Under the pieces are notes generated by a model. The model did no database searches, was not told where the DNA came from, and worked only from the letters and a program-made list of their open reading frames with translations. Positions 25,981 through 41,688 of a stretch of DNA of 64,000 bases are shown here, in pieces. Positions within the stretch are counted from its first letter, which is position 1. Each line of letters starts with the position of its first letter. The DNA is taken from positions 124,001 to 188,000 of the forward strand of contig OENT01000077.1 in the NCBI GenBank assembly GCA_900239685.1. The letters are read 5' to 3'. Source of the DNA: Rotaria macrura (Eukaryota; Rotifera; Eurotatoria; Philodinida; Philodinidae). The position numbers were made by a program, and so were the translations under genes.

Positions 25981-27295
25981 CGGCGACACATAATGTTACA
26001 AGAGATATATTTTTGAAGAAGACAAGAAATGCAGCTGTATCTATATATCTGATAATCGGCGGATAAAAAATGAAGAGACAATGAACATAATAGTCATTAG
26101 ATATACTTCTTTCGTCCAGTCTGTCTGCCTGATCATTATGCTTATTGTAAGTCATTGTTAAATAAACGACAAATTGTAAACATTTTTTGAGAGAACGAAA
26201 TGTTACATAGATCAATCATGACATCTATCTAGCGCAGTTATGACACATGTTGTGTTTTGTTGACTGCTATGGTTATTTACGTGTCCTAAACGTTCATGTA
26301 GAAAATGTAGACCAGTTTTTTCTTAAATCTTACTATAGTAGACATACTACCCATGTGACACATTTCCCAACCCTAACATCACAATACCAAAGCTGTGCAA
26401 AAAATACTGAGGATACAGCACCAGTTAAAACTATATCGTGATATTTAATATTATTGCACTTGATTTTCATTGTTTACGACTTCAATAATGGCAGATCAAA
26501 AATTAAGAAAATTTACAGAGTAGCATTCTGTAAATTGCCATGTGGATAACAGTACTCATACATGGAGCTAAAATATTGTACCTTTATCTCTTGTTGTAGA
26601 CAGAGGGTGCCAGATATTGATGCAAAAAAGATCAGATGTGGACCCCGGTCGGATTCATGTTCAGAAATTTAGTTTTTGCCGGCCCTTGTTCGGTTCGAAA
26701 AAAACATGGACCCACTGCTCTCTAATTGAAAGCTATTTTCCATGCCGAATTTCAGATTCCAGTAGAGAAAGCGATCTAGTTTTTATTGATTGTATCATAT
26801 ACTCAAGAGAGAGGCATCATTCAAGGAATTATCTCACTGAATTCTAACCTATCAAGGAGATCGTTAATACTATTGTCAAAATAAAATATTATTCTCTAAG
26901 AAATCTCCATAGCAACAGCACACTCCGTCGTCTATGGTAAATCATAGAAATGGTCAATTTTTTTATTTGTCTCTTTTGATACGTCCGCTATTTTCAATCA
27001 TTGGCATCTATGGTTTCTCGGAAATAAGAGTATCATCTCGTATCTCCATTTGTTATTCTCTTGAAATATATTTATTTTATTTTATTTCTAATATTTACGT
27101 TTAATAGGCATACTTCTAGAATCCGGCGACAGATCACAGGAGAAAAAGACCATAAAGTTCAGAAAAACAAATAGAAACTATTTGAATTCATTCATTTGAA
27201 AATGATTTAGAGTTTGTTCGCTTTATTTTTGAACGATGTAAGTGGGTGTCTTGAAATCAAATAAAACGAAATTATAATCGACATGACGAACATTG
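25981..27295. other. Gene-free stretch
   Basis: The sequence is AT-rich with no conserved coding signal. A slightly GC-richer patch at about 26600-26760 contains ACCCCGGTCGGATTC and a 76-aa chance ORF, but no terminal repeats. Confidence 0.4.
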
Positions 27296-27625
27296 CTATG
27301 GCAAAGACCAATGTTTTTTATTCGCTTGTTCAATATAATCAATCAAACTAAGAACGCATTCAGTAGCGCGATATTCCGGTACAGCATAATCTTTCATAAG
27401 CCATAAGCGAAATCGTTCATGATCAAAATGAAATACATGAATAAATTCACGTAGTAAATCTTCAGCTTTTAGTATTTGTTTATCTTTTCCAAGTTTTTTT
27501 AAAGTACCTATTCCAATACCGGGTAACTTGTGTAACTTTTTATTACCTAATGGTTCAGATAAAAGTGCATCAAATTTACGTGAGCGTATATCACAAGGAT
27601 CGAAATTTAGTGGATGAATTGACAT
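27296..27625 (-). CDS. BANF1: Barrier-to-autointegration factor (BAF)-like protein
   Basis: BAF is a small dimer that bridges double-stranded DNA without sequence specificity, binds LEM-domain proteins and helps reassemble the nuclear envelope. The single-exon product is 109 aa against 89 aa for human BAF, with about 15 extra N-terminal residues. Matching segments in order are SRKFDALLSEPLGNKK (compare human RDFVAEPMGEKP), the helix-hairpin-helix LPGIGIGTLKKL at about 34-45, KAEDLLREFI, FRLWLMKDY, and a C-terminal helix ATECVLSLIDYIEQA. The DNA-binding HhH is well kept, while the rest is more diverged than usual for this very conserved family. It may be a lineage-specific paralogue rather than the main BAF. 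Confidence 0.8.
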   Translation of the reverse strand: MSIHPLNFDPCDIRSRKFDALLSEPLGNKKLHKLPGIGIGTLKKLGKDKQILKAEDLLREFIHVFHFDHERFRLWLMKDYAVPEYRATECVLSLIDYIEQANKKHWSLP

Positions 27626-28713
27626 GAAGAAATTGATAAATAATTTTGGAATTTAACTATAAATTTAGTGCGCGTTTCATTATCGTTTTAGCATTACAAA
27701 AAAATAATTCGAGAGAAATTATTAGAAAATTTCTTGTTTTTTCTTTTGAATCTAACAATAAAAAATTAAGCTCTTTAGAGTTTCATAGGTCGTAAAAGAA
27801 TAAGTGCACATAATGAGCGATAATAAAATCTAAATGAACCTATTATGGTCTTCGTCTATGAATCTGATTTTAAGCTTTCATTGTTCATAACGTTTTTATT
27901 CTTCTCATATCGATTGTGTATTTTGTTTGTTATTCAGTGTGATTACATACAATCAATGTTCACCGTAGTATTTTTTTATCCTTCTAGAAGTTTCAAATAA
28001 TTAAAAATAAACGAAAAACGTTAGTGAAAACCGAATTTCATGTTTTAAAGAGAATCAAAAGTTGCCTGATTTGTATAAACATGTTTCATTCGAATATATG
28101 ACGTCTTCAGATGACCAAAAACGAAAACAAACATTCAGTCTCTCTACTAGGAGTGCTTTGAAACTATTGAATTACGCTAGTTGATGATTTGACACTAGTT
28201 TTTCAATACGATGTAAAACGACTATCGGCATACACCTGGGAAGAGATTTGAATCCAAACGTTCTAGGGGAGACACATGACGTACCAATGAATTATTAAAC
28301 ATATAATAGACACAGTCGAAACGGTTACTCATAGACGATCTTTTGAGATTATCATAGACCGTCTATCCCTAACATCTTCCTACAGAGGATGAACTATTGT
28401 TTATTGTTATAGATAAATGATATTGCTATAAAAATAATGAATACATATGTTTTCAAATAAACCAAACTAAAACTCTCGTATGATCAGTAACAACAACTGC
28501 ATCATCTTTCAAATTTCTATTTCATAGGGATTGCGCTACAAACACCTGTATCAGTATTCTAACATATGTCCTCATAAAAATAAGTAAATATTCTCAAGAG
28601 TTTCATGAAGTTCAAACCATTTTTGAGACATAATTCAGTATAATATGAGCTAAACTAATAACCGTTGAATACTTGACTGCTCTGTCACACTTTGATTGTG
28701 ATTTTACGACAGT
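27626..28713. other. Gene-free stretch between BAF-like gene and foldback element
   Basis: AT-rich intergenic DNA. I checked both strands for missing exons of the neighbouring genes and found none. Confidence 0.4.
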
Positions 28714-28721
28714 GTACGAAG
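28714..28721. repeat. Left target-site duplication of the hAT-type MITE
   Basis: GTACGAAG, identical to the copy at 29152-29159 directly after the right terminus. Confidence 0.9.
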
Positions 28722-29151
28722 CAAGGGGGAAAGTGCAGGTTTGAAACCCCCAGCATCACAGCATTAGTTCAGCATCATTTCAGCATCACGGCATCATCTC
28801 AGCATCATCGGCATCGTTTCAGCATCGTGATCTTCTTTCACTATGAGCATCACACCATTATATCAGCATTTCTTCTGCATCTTCAGTTTTTTCTCGGCAA
28901 TTTAAGGTAGAATTTGATGCTTATGTATTGCCAAGGTAATATCAACACGTACTGACTAAATTCTACCTTAAATTGCTGAGAAAAAACTGAAGATGCAGAA
29001 GAAATGCTGATATAATGCTGTGATGCTCATAGTGAAAGAAGATCACGATGCTGAAATGATGCCGATGATGCTGAGATGATGCCATGATGCTGAAATAATG
29101 CTGAACTAATGCTATGATGCTGGGGGTTTCAAACCTGCACTTTCCCCCTTG
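28722..29151. mobile_element. 430-bp foldback MITE with hAT hallmarks, intact with 8-bp target duplication
   Basis: Two 194-bp arms (28722-28915 and 28958-29151) are near-perfect inverted repeats, with about 6 mismatches, around a 42-bp loop. The ends are CAAGGGGGAAAGTGCAGG and its inverse. The exact 8-bp direct repeat GTACGAAG flanks the element at 28714-28721 and 29152-29159. An 8-bp target duplication with CA(A/G)GGG-type ends is the signature of hAT transposons. The arms consist largely of AGCATCA/TGATGCT words. There is no transposase, so it must be mobilised in trans. The small ORFs in it are artefacts of the repeat. Confidence 0.92.
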
Positions 29152-29159
29152 GTACGAAG
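29152..29159. repeat. Right target-site duplication of the hAT-type MITE
   Basis: GTACGAAG, identical to 28714-28721. Confidence 0.9.
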
Positions 29160-29410
29160 TGATACTGTCGAAATGAATACCAGCAAAATACGACTTCTCG
29201 ATCATCGTGATGAATCTCTCTCATTCTAGCTAGAAATTTGATTCTCATCTTTTCTTTTATTACAATCGATCAGTATTCAATAATTGAATTCAAAGATTCG
29301 TTGTGCTTTTTTCATTTCACCTATGTTATGTGTTACGAGACACAATAATTGAGTTTTTTTTATAGTCTTGAAACAAAAAATACAAAAGAAAAAGATATTA
29401 TATTAGTCAG

Positions 29411-29968
29411 TCAAGCACATTTCCAAACAATGATGGCTGTCGTTCCACCAAAGAACATATATAAAAGTGATTTAACTTCATGTTCAATAAAAAACCTAAA
29501 TAGACAGAATTACTTAATAGTTGACAAATCATTTTCATACGAACCCGAAACCTTCCCCTACAATACATTGCCAAGTTGGACCAAATTTTTTATCCTAAAT
29601 ATAATATTTCAATAAAAACAAAACTCTTTTTCGACTTATGTTCATCTACGAACCATCGTCTCTTTTATCATTCTAGCAGCACTCTATGAACGACAACAAA
29701 ATCAATCAAGAAAAATTTAGTTTTTTTTCTGAATACACACTTCATTATTCTGGGAAAATTTTTCACATGCTGTAACACATAATTCCATGCATTCAGTTTT
29801 AAGTTCATCATTCATATCACTTGTCTAAACAAAGCTTGTAGTTGTAAAATGAAGAAGCCAGCAAAAAAAAAAAGCTTCGGATAGTCTTCTTACCCGAACA
29901 AGTGGATACGTATGTCGTTTAGTCTCTTCTTTTTGTTGAGTTTCAGCTTCACCAGCTTCAGCGGCCAT
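29411..29968 (-). CDS. DNAL4: Axonemal dynein light chain 4 (5 small exons)
   Basis: This LC8-fold light chain belongs to outer-arm dynein in cilia. Minus-strand exons are 29968-29894, 29824-29741, 29683-29654, 29594-29545 and 29495-29411, totalling 107 aa against 105 in human. Exon 1 ends TYPLVR and exon 2 encodes SDMNDELKTECMELCVTACEKFSQNNE. Exon 3 is a 30-nt microexon (SAARMIKETM). Exon 4 gives DKKFGPTWQCIVGEGFG and exon 5 ends FFGGTTAIIVWKCA. Every block aligns to the family in order (human MELCVTACEKFSNNNE, KMIKETMDKKFG, VIGEGFGFEITHEVK). Two donors are the weak GTTCGT and one is GTGTGT. Introns 3 and 4 are about 50-60 bp. The frame is unbroken, so this is an intact gene although no long ORF shows it. 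Confidence 0.93.
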
Positions 29969-30282
29969 CGTATCACTATAATCAATATAACTAAAAATTA
30001 TATTTCAAATAACCATATTTTCTACAATTTCATCTCTATGACAACTCCCCTTAAAACATGAAAAGAAAAAGAGCATCATATATAATTTTTCTTTCAGTCA
30101 GATAAACGACATCTATGAATGAATTTATTTGTTATTTATGATTGCGAATCGTCTCTCAAAATTACAATCCATCCATCCATCGATTCATCTATTTCATCCA
30201 TTCATTTGAAACAAGAAAAATTATTAGTATTCACATTTTTTCTCTTATTGACAAACAAAGACAAAGTTCATTTTTGTACAAA

Positions 30283-33200
30283 ATGAACAAAGGTAGTTCT
30301 GAGTAAGTTATATGAACTAATCAACATTATTTTTACTTCATTGTCTTTGTTCTAGAATAAATTGGTCGGAAATATCTTCTCCTGTACCAACCAATGTACT
30401 TGAAAAGTACAATCAACAATCAATAGCTACACCTATTGAATGTTTAGGTCTCACTGAAGAACTTTGGCTACAATGTCGTTCGTTTGCATTAGATCTATCG
30501 AAAAAAGGTTTCATCGATCCAATATCAATATTGTATACATCATTTAAACGTTACTATTCATCCGACATAAAATTGTCGATCTTTACTCGTTGGCTCTTGT
30601 TAGATAAATTGAATCAAAATGATTTTCAAACAAACTCATTACGTTATTCAATATTTTTTAAAGCTGATGACATTTCGAAAACACCAGAAACAACAAAACA
30701 AATCAACTTCATTAATCCATTAATTGATATTGAGCAAGTATGGTTTTTATTTCCAATATCAATACGTTTATCAACAAATAACAATACAATAATACCCGAG
30801 TTCATCATATTAAATACCAATGCAAGATATTCAACATTAATGCATAAAAAAAATAATCCAACACGTTTACATTGTATATTAGCAATAACACCGAGTGGAA
30901 AATATTCGAATCAATTAATTATCTGTAAACCCGGCCGCTATTTACAAGTAAATCATCCATCAACGACGTTTACACGCATTATTGAAACAAAATCTAGCAA
31001 TATTTCATATGAGAACATACAGCAGTGGCTTGATGATTTTATTTCGCTGTCTTATGGAACTAAGAATAGGTAATATGAAAGTTTATATTCAATAATAAAT
31101 AAGATAAAAATAGTTGAAATTTGAACTGATATCTACTACTTTCATAGAATGTTATAAGCTCATTTATCGATAGGCTGTCTTTGTACACATGTATTTTAAA
31201 TTTTTTTTGAATCTAAATTAATTCTACATGAAAAAATAACTTTCTATTGTACTGTTCTTTTCCTAAAACCAATGGTAGTAATCAAACATTTAATACGTTC
31301 TAATTTTGAACGTTATAAGAGATTAATTAATTGTATGTCGTTATTCCTAAGTGTTGCATTATGCTGTCGAGGAGCAAGATTGCAAAGTAAAGTTTCAATC
31401 ATTTTTATGGACTCTGATACTTTAAGATATTTCAATTGACTGTAAAATAATTCAGTTGAATTTGAAAAAACACACTTTGTTTTATTTTATTTACAATGTA
31501 CAAATGTTTAAGGCCAGAGAAGTGTCGAAATTTCAAAAGAAGAATCTACAATTCCAACTTTTTCACTTACATATCGAGTTGAATCATGCATATTCACAAA
31601 AATAACATCAAAGTCGGATTTTGCACTATCGTCATCCTTCTGATGCGAAGTTATCTTTTTGATTTCTTGGGACAAAAACGCTTCCAATTATATAAACAGA
31701 AACGTATATTTCTGTGGCGTCATTTTTGATAGATAGGCACTTTTTTCTACACTCTAGTTTTCTTTAATTGACACACTCGATAGAATTTCGTTTATTTTTC
31801 TTCAGTTATAGGTATGGTGAAATATAACGGAGATATTGTGCTGCTTTTCAGCCTGCCATCGATTAACAACTCTGATATTTACTGACTTTGATTTTAAGAC
31901 GGATAGATCAATACAGAATTAAAACTAGAAATTCGATAAAAGAAATAGTCTAGATGTTAGAGTCTATTTTTTTCCAAATATTCAGTAATTGTCTTCGTTG
32001 TCAGTTAACATGATATAAATTAAATCAAGACAAAGTGCGAAATCATTTGTTCCATCAGTAACTGATTTGTTGTTGTTCAAAATAACTCAATAACGAGTTA
32101 CTCAAAGTATATATTCGAAACTTGATTACAATTATTTGTTTCAATGATCTCTATTTCTTTGATCATTGAGCGAATAATTTAGATTTTTAGCATATTCTCT
32201 TTTCCTACAACATGACTCAACACTAGTGCATCTACTTATATATTAGAAATCATGATTTGAAACACTAAGCTCAAATCAAAGTAGTGATTTACAGGCAAAG
32301 TAGAATTTTGCATCATTTGCACTAAATTCTGTGATTACATTAATGCATCGATTATGATGATGAGATTCTTATAAAGTCAGAGATCATCGCATTTCACAAG
32401 ACTTAGTTGGAAATATGCTACTACGAAGTTAGTTGAAAGATGAAATAAATCTTAACAGACAGCATAAAATTGCCCAATTCAATTAAGAGGATTGAACATA
32501 CTACTAGTAATTCTTCAAATATAAACTTTATCGAAAAATCGATTTTTTTTCTCTTGATAATATTCACAGAGAACATTCTATAAATTACACAGAGCCCTAC
32601 TCCTTAGTCAGAGTTTCACATTCTATCAAAAGGTATTGTTAATGAGTGATTAACCTCAAAAAACAAATTCATTCAGTACCTCTGAAAATATCTGTCTACC
32701 TTTTACAAATATAGTCTATAGGAATCAGATAGAAAACTTGTTTAGCTTAGTAAAAGAGGTATTTAGGGATTTACATCACCATAGCCGATGAACATTACCC
32801 AGAAGACTATACGTTTGCTACATTTTTATCCCATCACTTTGCGTCTGCTCAAAATCGTTATTTTATTTCTATGAATTGAACACATTCCTCATTATATACA
32901 TAGTATTGAAAACTGAAGCAGAAACTGTCTGACTTTTTGTTATATCTTAACGATTAAGACTACATGTTATCACACACGATATTTTCTTTTCCTTATGCAA
33001 AAATATAAAGATATCTATACGTCGAACAAAACTGGAAGTGTAGTGTTTGTTTTTCTACTATGGAACGGTCTGGAAATATCAAAATCCTATTCCTAACTAC
33101 CGATGACATTTTGATGATATATAGATATAACGTCGTTCATAGATTAGTAAAACATAGATTAATTTACATGAGTTTGAACAACCGATTGTTGAATAAAAGA

Positions 33201-36200
33201 AAAATTTCTTTTAAAATTTGTGTAGTGCACTTCTCATCGATCCACGTACGACTCTTATTACACCAGATTTTGATATTGCCTGTCAAAAACATAATATCAA
33301 TATGATAACAACTGATTTAGATTCTTATTTAACGCATATTGTATCACCGTTATTATCTTTATTTGATAAGCAATGGGCTGAAGCTAATCGTATTGATAAA
33401 ATGTATTCTAAAACAGCGAGCTACGTGCAACGTATAATTCATTCACTATGGTATACACTTCGAACACTTAAACGAAATGAGGAAATTTTCAAAATATTTA
33501 ATCAAACAATTCTATGGAAAAATCATGATCAACAATATGTACAATCGCTACAGCCACCAGCACCCAATTTATTACCAAAGAAGAAAAAGAAAAAACTTCT
33601 GATAAAAATGGGTAAGGAATTGATTTGTTTGTTGTTTTATTTCGAAAATTTATCTTCCTTATCAAAGATTGTTGTTTGCCACCTGATGAAATGCGAACCG
33701 TCGAGCTTCGATTCTCATAGTACAGCAGTTCGTTGATATTTTTCTATTTATGCAGGCAACCACCATGTTTTTCAAAACCAGATCACCTAAACCCATAGAA
33801 TAATTTACATTAATAAACAAGTTCACTGGCAAGTTTATTGTTTGTATTCCCAGTGAAAATTTGTCAGATTCTATTAGATTATTAGCGGATTTTTGTGCTG
33901 CAAAATTTGAAATTTTGATTTCACACATCTTTACTACTAATTGTATAAAATGATAGATTTCACTAACAAGATTCAAACAATTCAACATGCGAAAAAATAT
34001 TAAATCAGATCCTAATCCATTCGATGTCATTATCTTTCTGAAGCCTGAGGCTATCGATATGCACGATCATTTTGTCTTGAACCGTTTCCCATATACACAG
34101 CTTGGATATTTCTATTGCAAACAGCAACCTTAATCACTAGATACAATGGAAAGCGCTTATCAGACAGATGCTTCTCATGTGAAAGATCCAGGAAACCATA
34201 GTCATTTTACTTGAAATACTGCGTGACTCAATCAAAATCGTTAGTCACTAACGTGATACTAGAGTCAAACACTAGTCTAGATAGGACAGAGGATGAATGA
34301 GCTAGTTCTTGGCAGTTTTTTCACATCATATCTGCAGAAATTTCGTTCACAATAATGTATATATATATATTTATATATTCGAATTCGTTTCGTTTCGTTT
34401 TGAATCCAACGATCAAGTAACGAATGATGATTTTTGTATGTTAAGGTAGTAAAACAAAATTATCTTCAACGCCCATGATGAATGATCCTCCGGTGAATTC
34501 AACACCAGAACAAATTCTGGAGTTTATTCTTAATCGACAATTATCGATTTCACGTGCAAGCAAATATTTAGATGGAATAAAATTAGATTATTTGAAATAT
34601 TGTTTATCATATAAAATGGATCCATCATTTACAAATGGCTCATGTCTTACACAATTAAATACATTCATGCAATCAAAATCAACTGTTGACTGGCTACGTC
34701 ATTTACTTTCATTATATTTTTGGCCATGTACGAAACAATTGTTCTTGAGAGAAATTTATCGATTGACTGGTATAATGGCGCGTAAACGTTCAATGAACAT
34801 GTGTGGAAATCATAAGATAGGTTCCGTAAAAAGTTGTGATCGACAATCACCTGATGGTTTTTGGACAGCTTTTGAAGATATTCATCATATCCAACTAGAA
34901 AATGAGTCCATTATTGATGATCAACAATGGAATGAAAATTTTCAACAATATCTAATGGACAATGAAATCAATCATGAAAAAGTAAAACTATAAAAACACA
35001 AAAAAAGATAATTTATGTTATTTTTTTATTGCTCTTACTACTAGTCGATATTATGAGAGTGCATGACGATGTATGAAATGCAGAGAATGTATGATGCATG
35101 AAATATTGAGAAGTAATTTGTCGGTTATCAGTTCTAGTAGTTCTTATCATCTTTTAACTAGAAAAAAATTCAATCCTCATTCGTATGCCTTTTGACGGAT
35201 ATGAATAAGTAGTAAAGTATAGTTTAGCGTACTTTTTGTTTTTGAATTCTGAATCAGACAAATTAAATCGTTTTTAAAATTCTAATCTATTCAATTAACT
35301 CTAAAATTGGAGTATTAAGAAAGAAACAGAAGAGATTCTATACAAATCATACGTAGTCTGGCTAACACTCGATGAAATGCTTTGTTTTTCGTTCATAGGC
35401 TCAACTGTGGACTATTGACACATTCGAATTTCCATTAACTAAAAATTGCACCATACTACAATTACCTGAATGGAATGAATTACGTCCAATGAATTCAACC
35501 TCAAAAGTAACTGTAATATATGCATTTTCTAATGATGGTCAAGCAACTACACCATATTTTATTTTTCCCAAATCACTTCGTGATAATACGATGGATGATG
35601 AACAAGATTCATATAATGATTTAGGTCATTTAACACCACAGATTTTTCTTTCATGGATTGAAAAGTATCTTGTACAAAAAGGTAAGTCGAATTATTCTGT
35701 CTATTATAAGACAAAGTTATACCAATCGTTTTAATGTGTAGATCCGAATCCAATAATTCTTATATTTTGTTCTCGGTTACCCATACTGTCACCAGTAGTA
35801 CTCTCTTCACTCCAACAATATAAAATTTATCCATTTGGCTATCCATCAACACGTACATTACCGTTTCGATATTTATTTGAACGTCGTGTACGTAATAATC
35901 GTTCAACAAATTTAATGAGTGAATTGTGGAAAAAGAAATTATTAGATGATCAACGTACGCATGTATTGAAGGGTTCACATTGCTCGGTGAAAAAAATTAA
36001 ATATTACTTTGAACAAATCTGGCCAATTTTAATTATTGAAAACCGAGATGATGACGATGAAAACAAAACATTTAAAGATAAATGTCAGCAAGCATTTCAA
36101 CAAGCAAATATAGAATTAATTAAAGATAATCAAGAAATTTTCTATGAGAAAAAACTTCCAATACGAATACCTAAAACGAATGAAAGTAAAATTGTTGAAA

Positions 36201-38060
36201 CAATGATTAATACGAACGACGTCGTTGATCAACTCAATCATTTATTAAATATCATTAATCTAGTTAAAGAGCAAATTAATTCAATGCAAATTCTTAAAAT
36301 TAAAAATGAGGATTGTAAGTATTCAGCTATATATATCTTCAAAGAAAGTTAAAATGATTTAACTAAACAAAAACAGAAAAACATTCTTTCCCGCACACGC
36401 TGTCATAGTGAAGTTCTTTCCCTATAAAAAAAAGGCATTATAGATTGTGCGCTTGATAACAGCTGATGATACTTTGAGCACGGGATACGATTCGTTATCG
36501 TACATCATGTACTCTTCATTTTTCATGATCGGGTCCAATCGTTTTTGATCATTGCGAAGCGAGAAACGTTTTTCATTTCAATTCCGATCATAAAAAGCAA
36601 CTGACCAGATGCAAGATTTTGTTGTCCATATAAACTTTTCGTTTTCGATCACAAGCATAAAAATATGGTGTCGATTCATTCCTTTATTCTCATATGCTAA
36701 CATCATCGATTGTAAACATAGAAAATTTGACTATGATAGTAATGACCTGACCATTCTCTTTAATTTATATAATACGTAGGACTACGACTATAAATATGTT
36801 CAACATAAATCGAGTGTCCATATTCTCAGCATTATCATATAAAAGTCTTGTTATATGCGTTGTCTTCATTTATTGATAAGAATCATCCAAATTAGCTTCT
36901 ATTGAATTTTGTTTGTCTTGATACAAGAAAAGATCACGAATATTTATCTCAGAAAGCTTTTTAGTGAAGTAGATACGAAATAAAGTTGATATCAGTAAAA
37001 TAGTGTATAATTAGATGTACATAGGATCGAAGATCTCCGACTACTACAGTGAGAATTCATTCATATCATATCTAGGAAATATTGTACTAATATTTGCTTA
37101 TTAAGTTTTTTTATTTATTCGACTCACTTAAATAATATGGTGATTAATTTTATTTGTAAATTTTTCTCGCATAACATCATAGAAAATTGAAGCATGATTT
37201 TGAGCTCCATGTCAGAAAAAATTTTCTCATATTATTCATACTTCATTGCACTAGCCCATATAGGAAATAAACAGAGAATAAAGCAGTATTTATATTACCA
37301 TCGTCGATTCTCGTGAGTCTACAGTAAATGGTAAATAGAATAACGCATAGATCTTATGTGTACAACAAGTTTCTAGTTGGCTTATTCTTCAGTTGGTTTG
37401 CATGAGCTGACGTTCAAAGAATAGGATTATTCAAGTTCAGAGTGATGACCAAAGGAAAAAATAATATCCGATCTGTCATTGTCTTAATTTTACCAATGCA
37501 TTTTATCGAAATATTTAACATGAAAACCAAACTAATCTATTTTTGTTTCCTTTTTTTTAGCCTCTATCTCATCAACATCGAGTGAAATTTTAGAAGGTGT
37601 CGAAACTAATCATTCACCCGTAGTATCATCAGAACAAACGCAAACTATAACCTCAATCGAAACAAATACTAGTGATAATTCAGTACTGAATAATGATAAA
37701 AGACCAAGTGATGAAAATGATGAACCTCATTCATCCAAACGTCTTCGTTTATCATGTTCGCAATCTAGTAATCTCCTAACAGCACTACCACCACCACCAA
37801 CAACAATAGATACGATTCAATGGATTCCACCTTCACAGCAACTAGTTACACACGTACAATCTCAATCTTCATCATTATTTCAATTCATACTCTCACTTGT
37901 ACACATGATATTATATTCATCCAAAAGTCATCTTACAGATGAACATAATTGTTGGTTAATTAAAACAGTCAATCTATATGGTCATAATTATAATAGTGAT
38001 AAATTAAATCTTCTCATTGAAACTGCATGTTTAGTAGTAAAAACAGATCTAGTCAGATAA
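30283..38060 (+). CDS. Domesticated protein made of two degenerate pogo-type transposases (7 exons)
   Basis: Exons are 30283-30302, 30356-31069, 33226-33611, 34446-34981, 35399-35681, 35742-36314 and 37561-38060, giving 1003 aa with all junctions in phase. The first half has a CENP-B-like helix-turn-helix region (GLTEELWLQCRSFALDLSKK) and a DDE-like core: CILAITPSGKYSNQLIICK, then SALLIDPRTTLITPDFDIA, then THIVSPLLSLFDKQW. The second half repeats the pattern: a pipsqueak-like HTH (EQILEFILNRQLSISRASKY), KVTVIYAFSNDGQATTPYFI, LTPQIFLSWIEKYLV and NPIILIFCSRLPILSPVVL. In pogo enzymes the second Asp lies in LLLDN and the third in LQPLD. Here copy 1 keeps only LLID and copy 2 has lost both, so catalysis is unlikely. 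Nuclear-localisation-like stretches are PKKKKKKLL (about 362) and KRLRLS (about 897). Two separate adjacent genes, the second starting at 34475, remain possible. Confidence 0.7.
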
Positions 38061-38189
38061 GTCATTTATATAAACATGTATTTAGACTAAAGTCACAAGT
38101 CTTTCTTTTATTTTTCTTGGTCAGATTTGTTTTCGACCTTAGTTTTGAACTTAAAAACTAAATAAATATATCCACTCACACACCCACAC

Positions 38190-38258
38190 ATGTATATATA
38201 TATATATATATATGCTTTCACGTACATACACACACACTTATATATATATATATATAAT
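38190..38258. repeat. (TA)n/(CA)n microsatellite
   Basis: Alternating TATATA and ACACAC runs lie in the 260-bp gap between the transposase-derived gene and GPI. Confidence 0.85.
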
Positions 38259-38319
38259 TACATATGTGAACAAAAAGAATTCATTGTTCCAAAATCAGTA
38301 CTGATTGTAATTGTAGATA

Positions 38320-41688
<3,369 letters not shown>

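Noticed and set aside
28692..29205. Two mirror-image ORFs with GGKCRFETPS.
   Set aside because: They are translations of the two arms of the foldback element.
29349..29615. 88-aa plus-strand ORF preceded by TTTATAG, first considered an orphan terminal exon.
   Set aside because: It is antisense to DNAL4 exons 4 and 5, whose minus-strand reading matches the family residue by residue.
29717..29968. Apparent truncation of DNAL4 after NNE, read at first as a broken gene.
   Set aside because: A 30-nt microexon and two further exons restore the whole protein in phase.
33060..33305. 81-aa plus-strand ORF overlapping the start of exon 3 of the transposase-derived gene.
   Set aside because: A frame-shifted shadow mostly inside the intron; only the other frame fits the DDE pattern.
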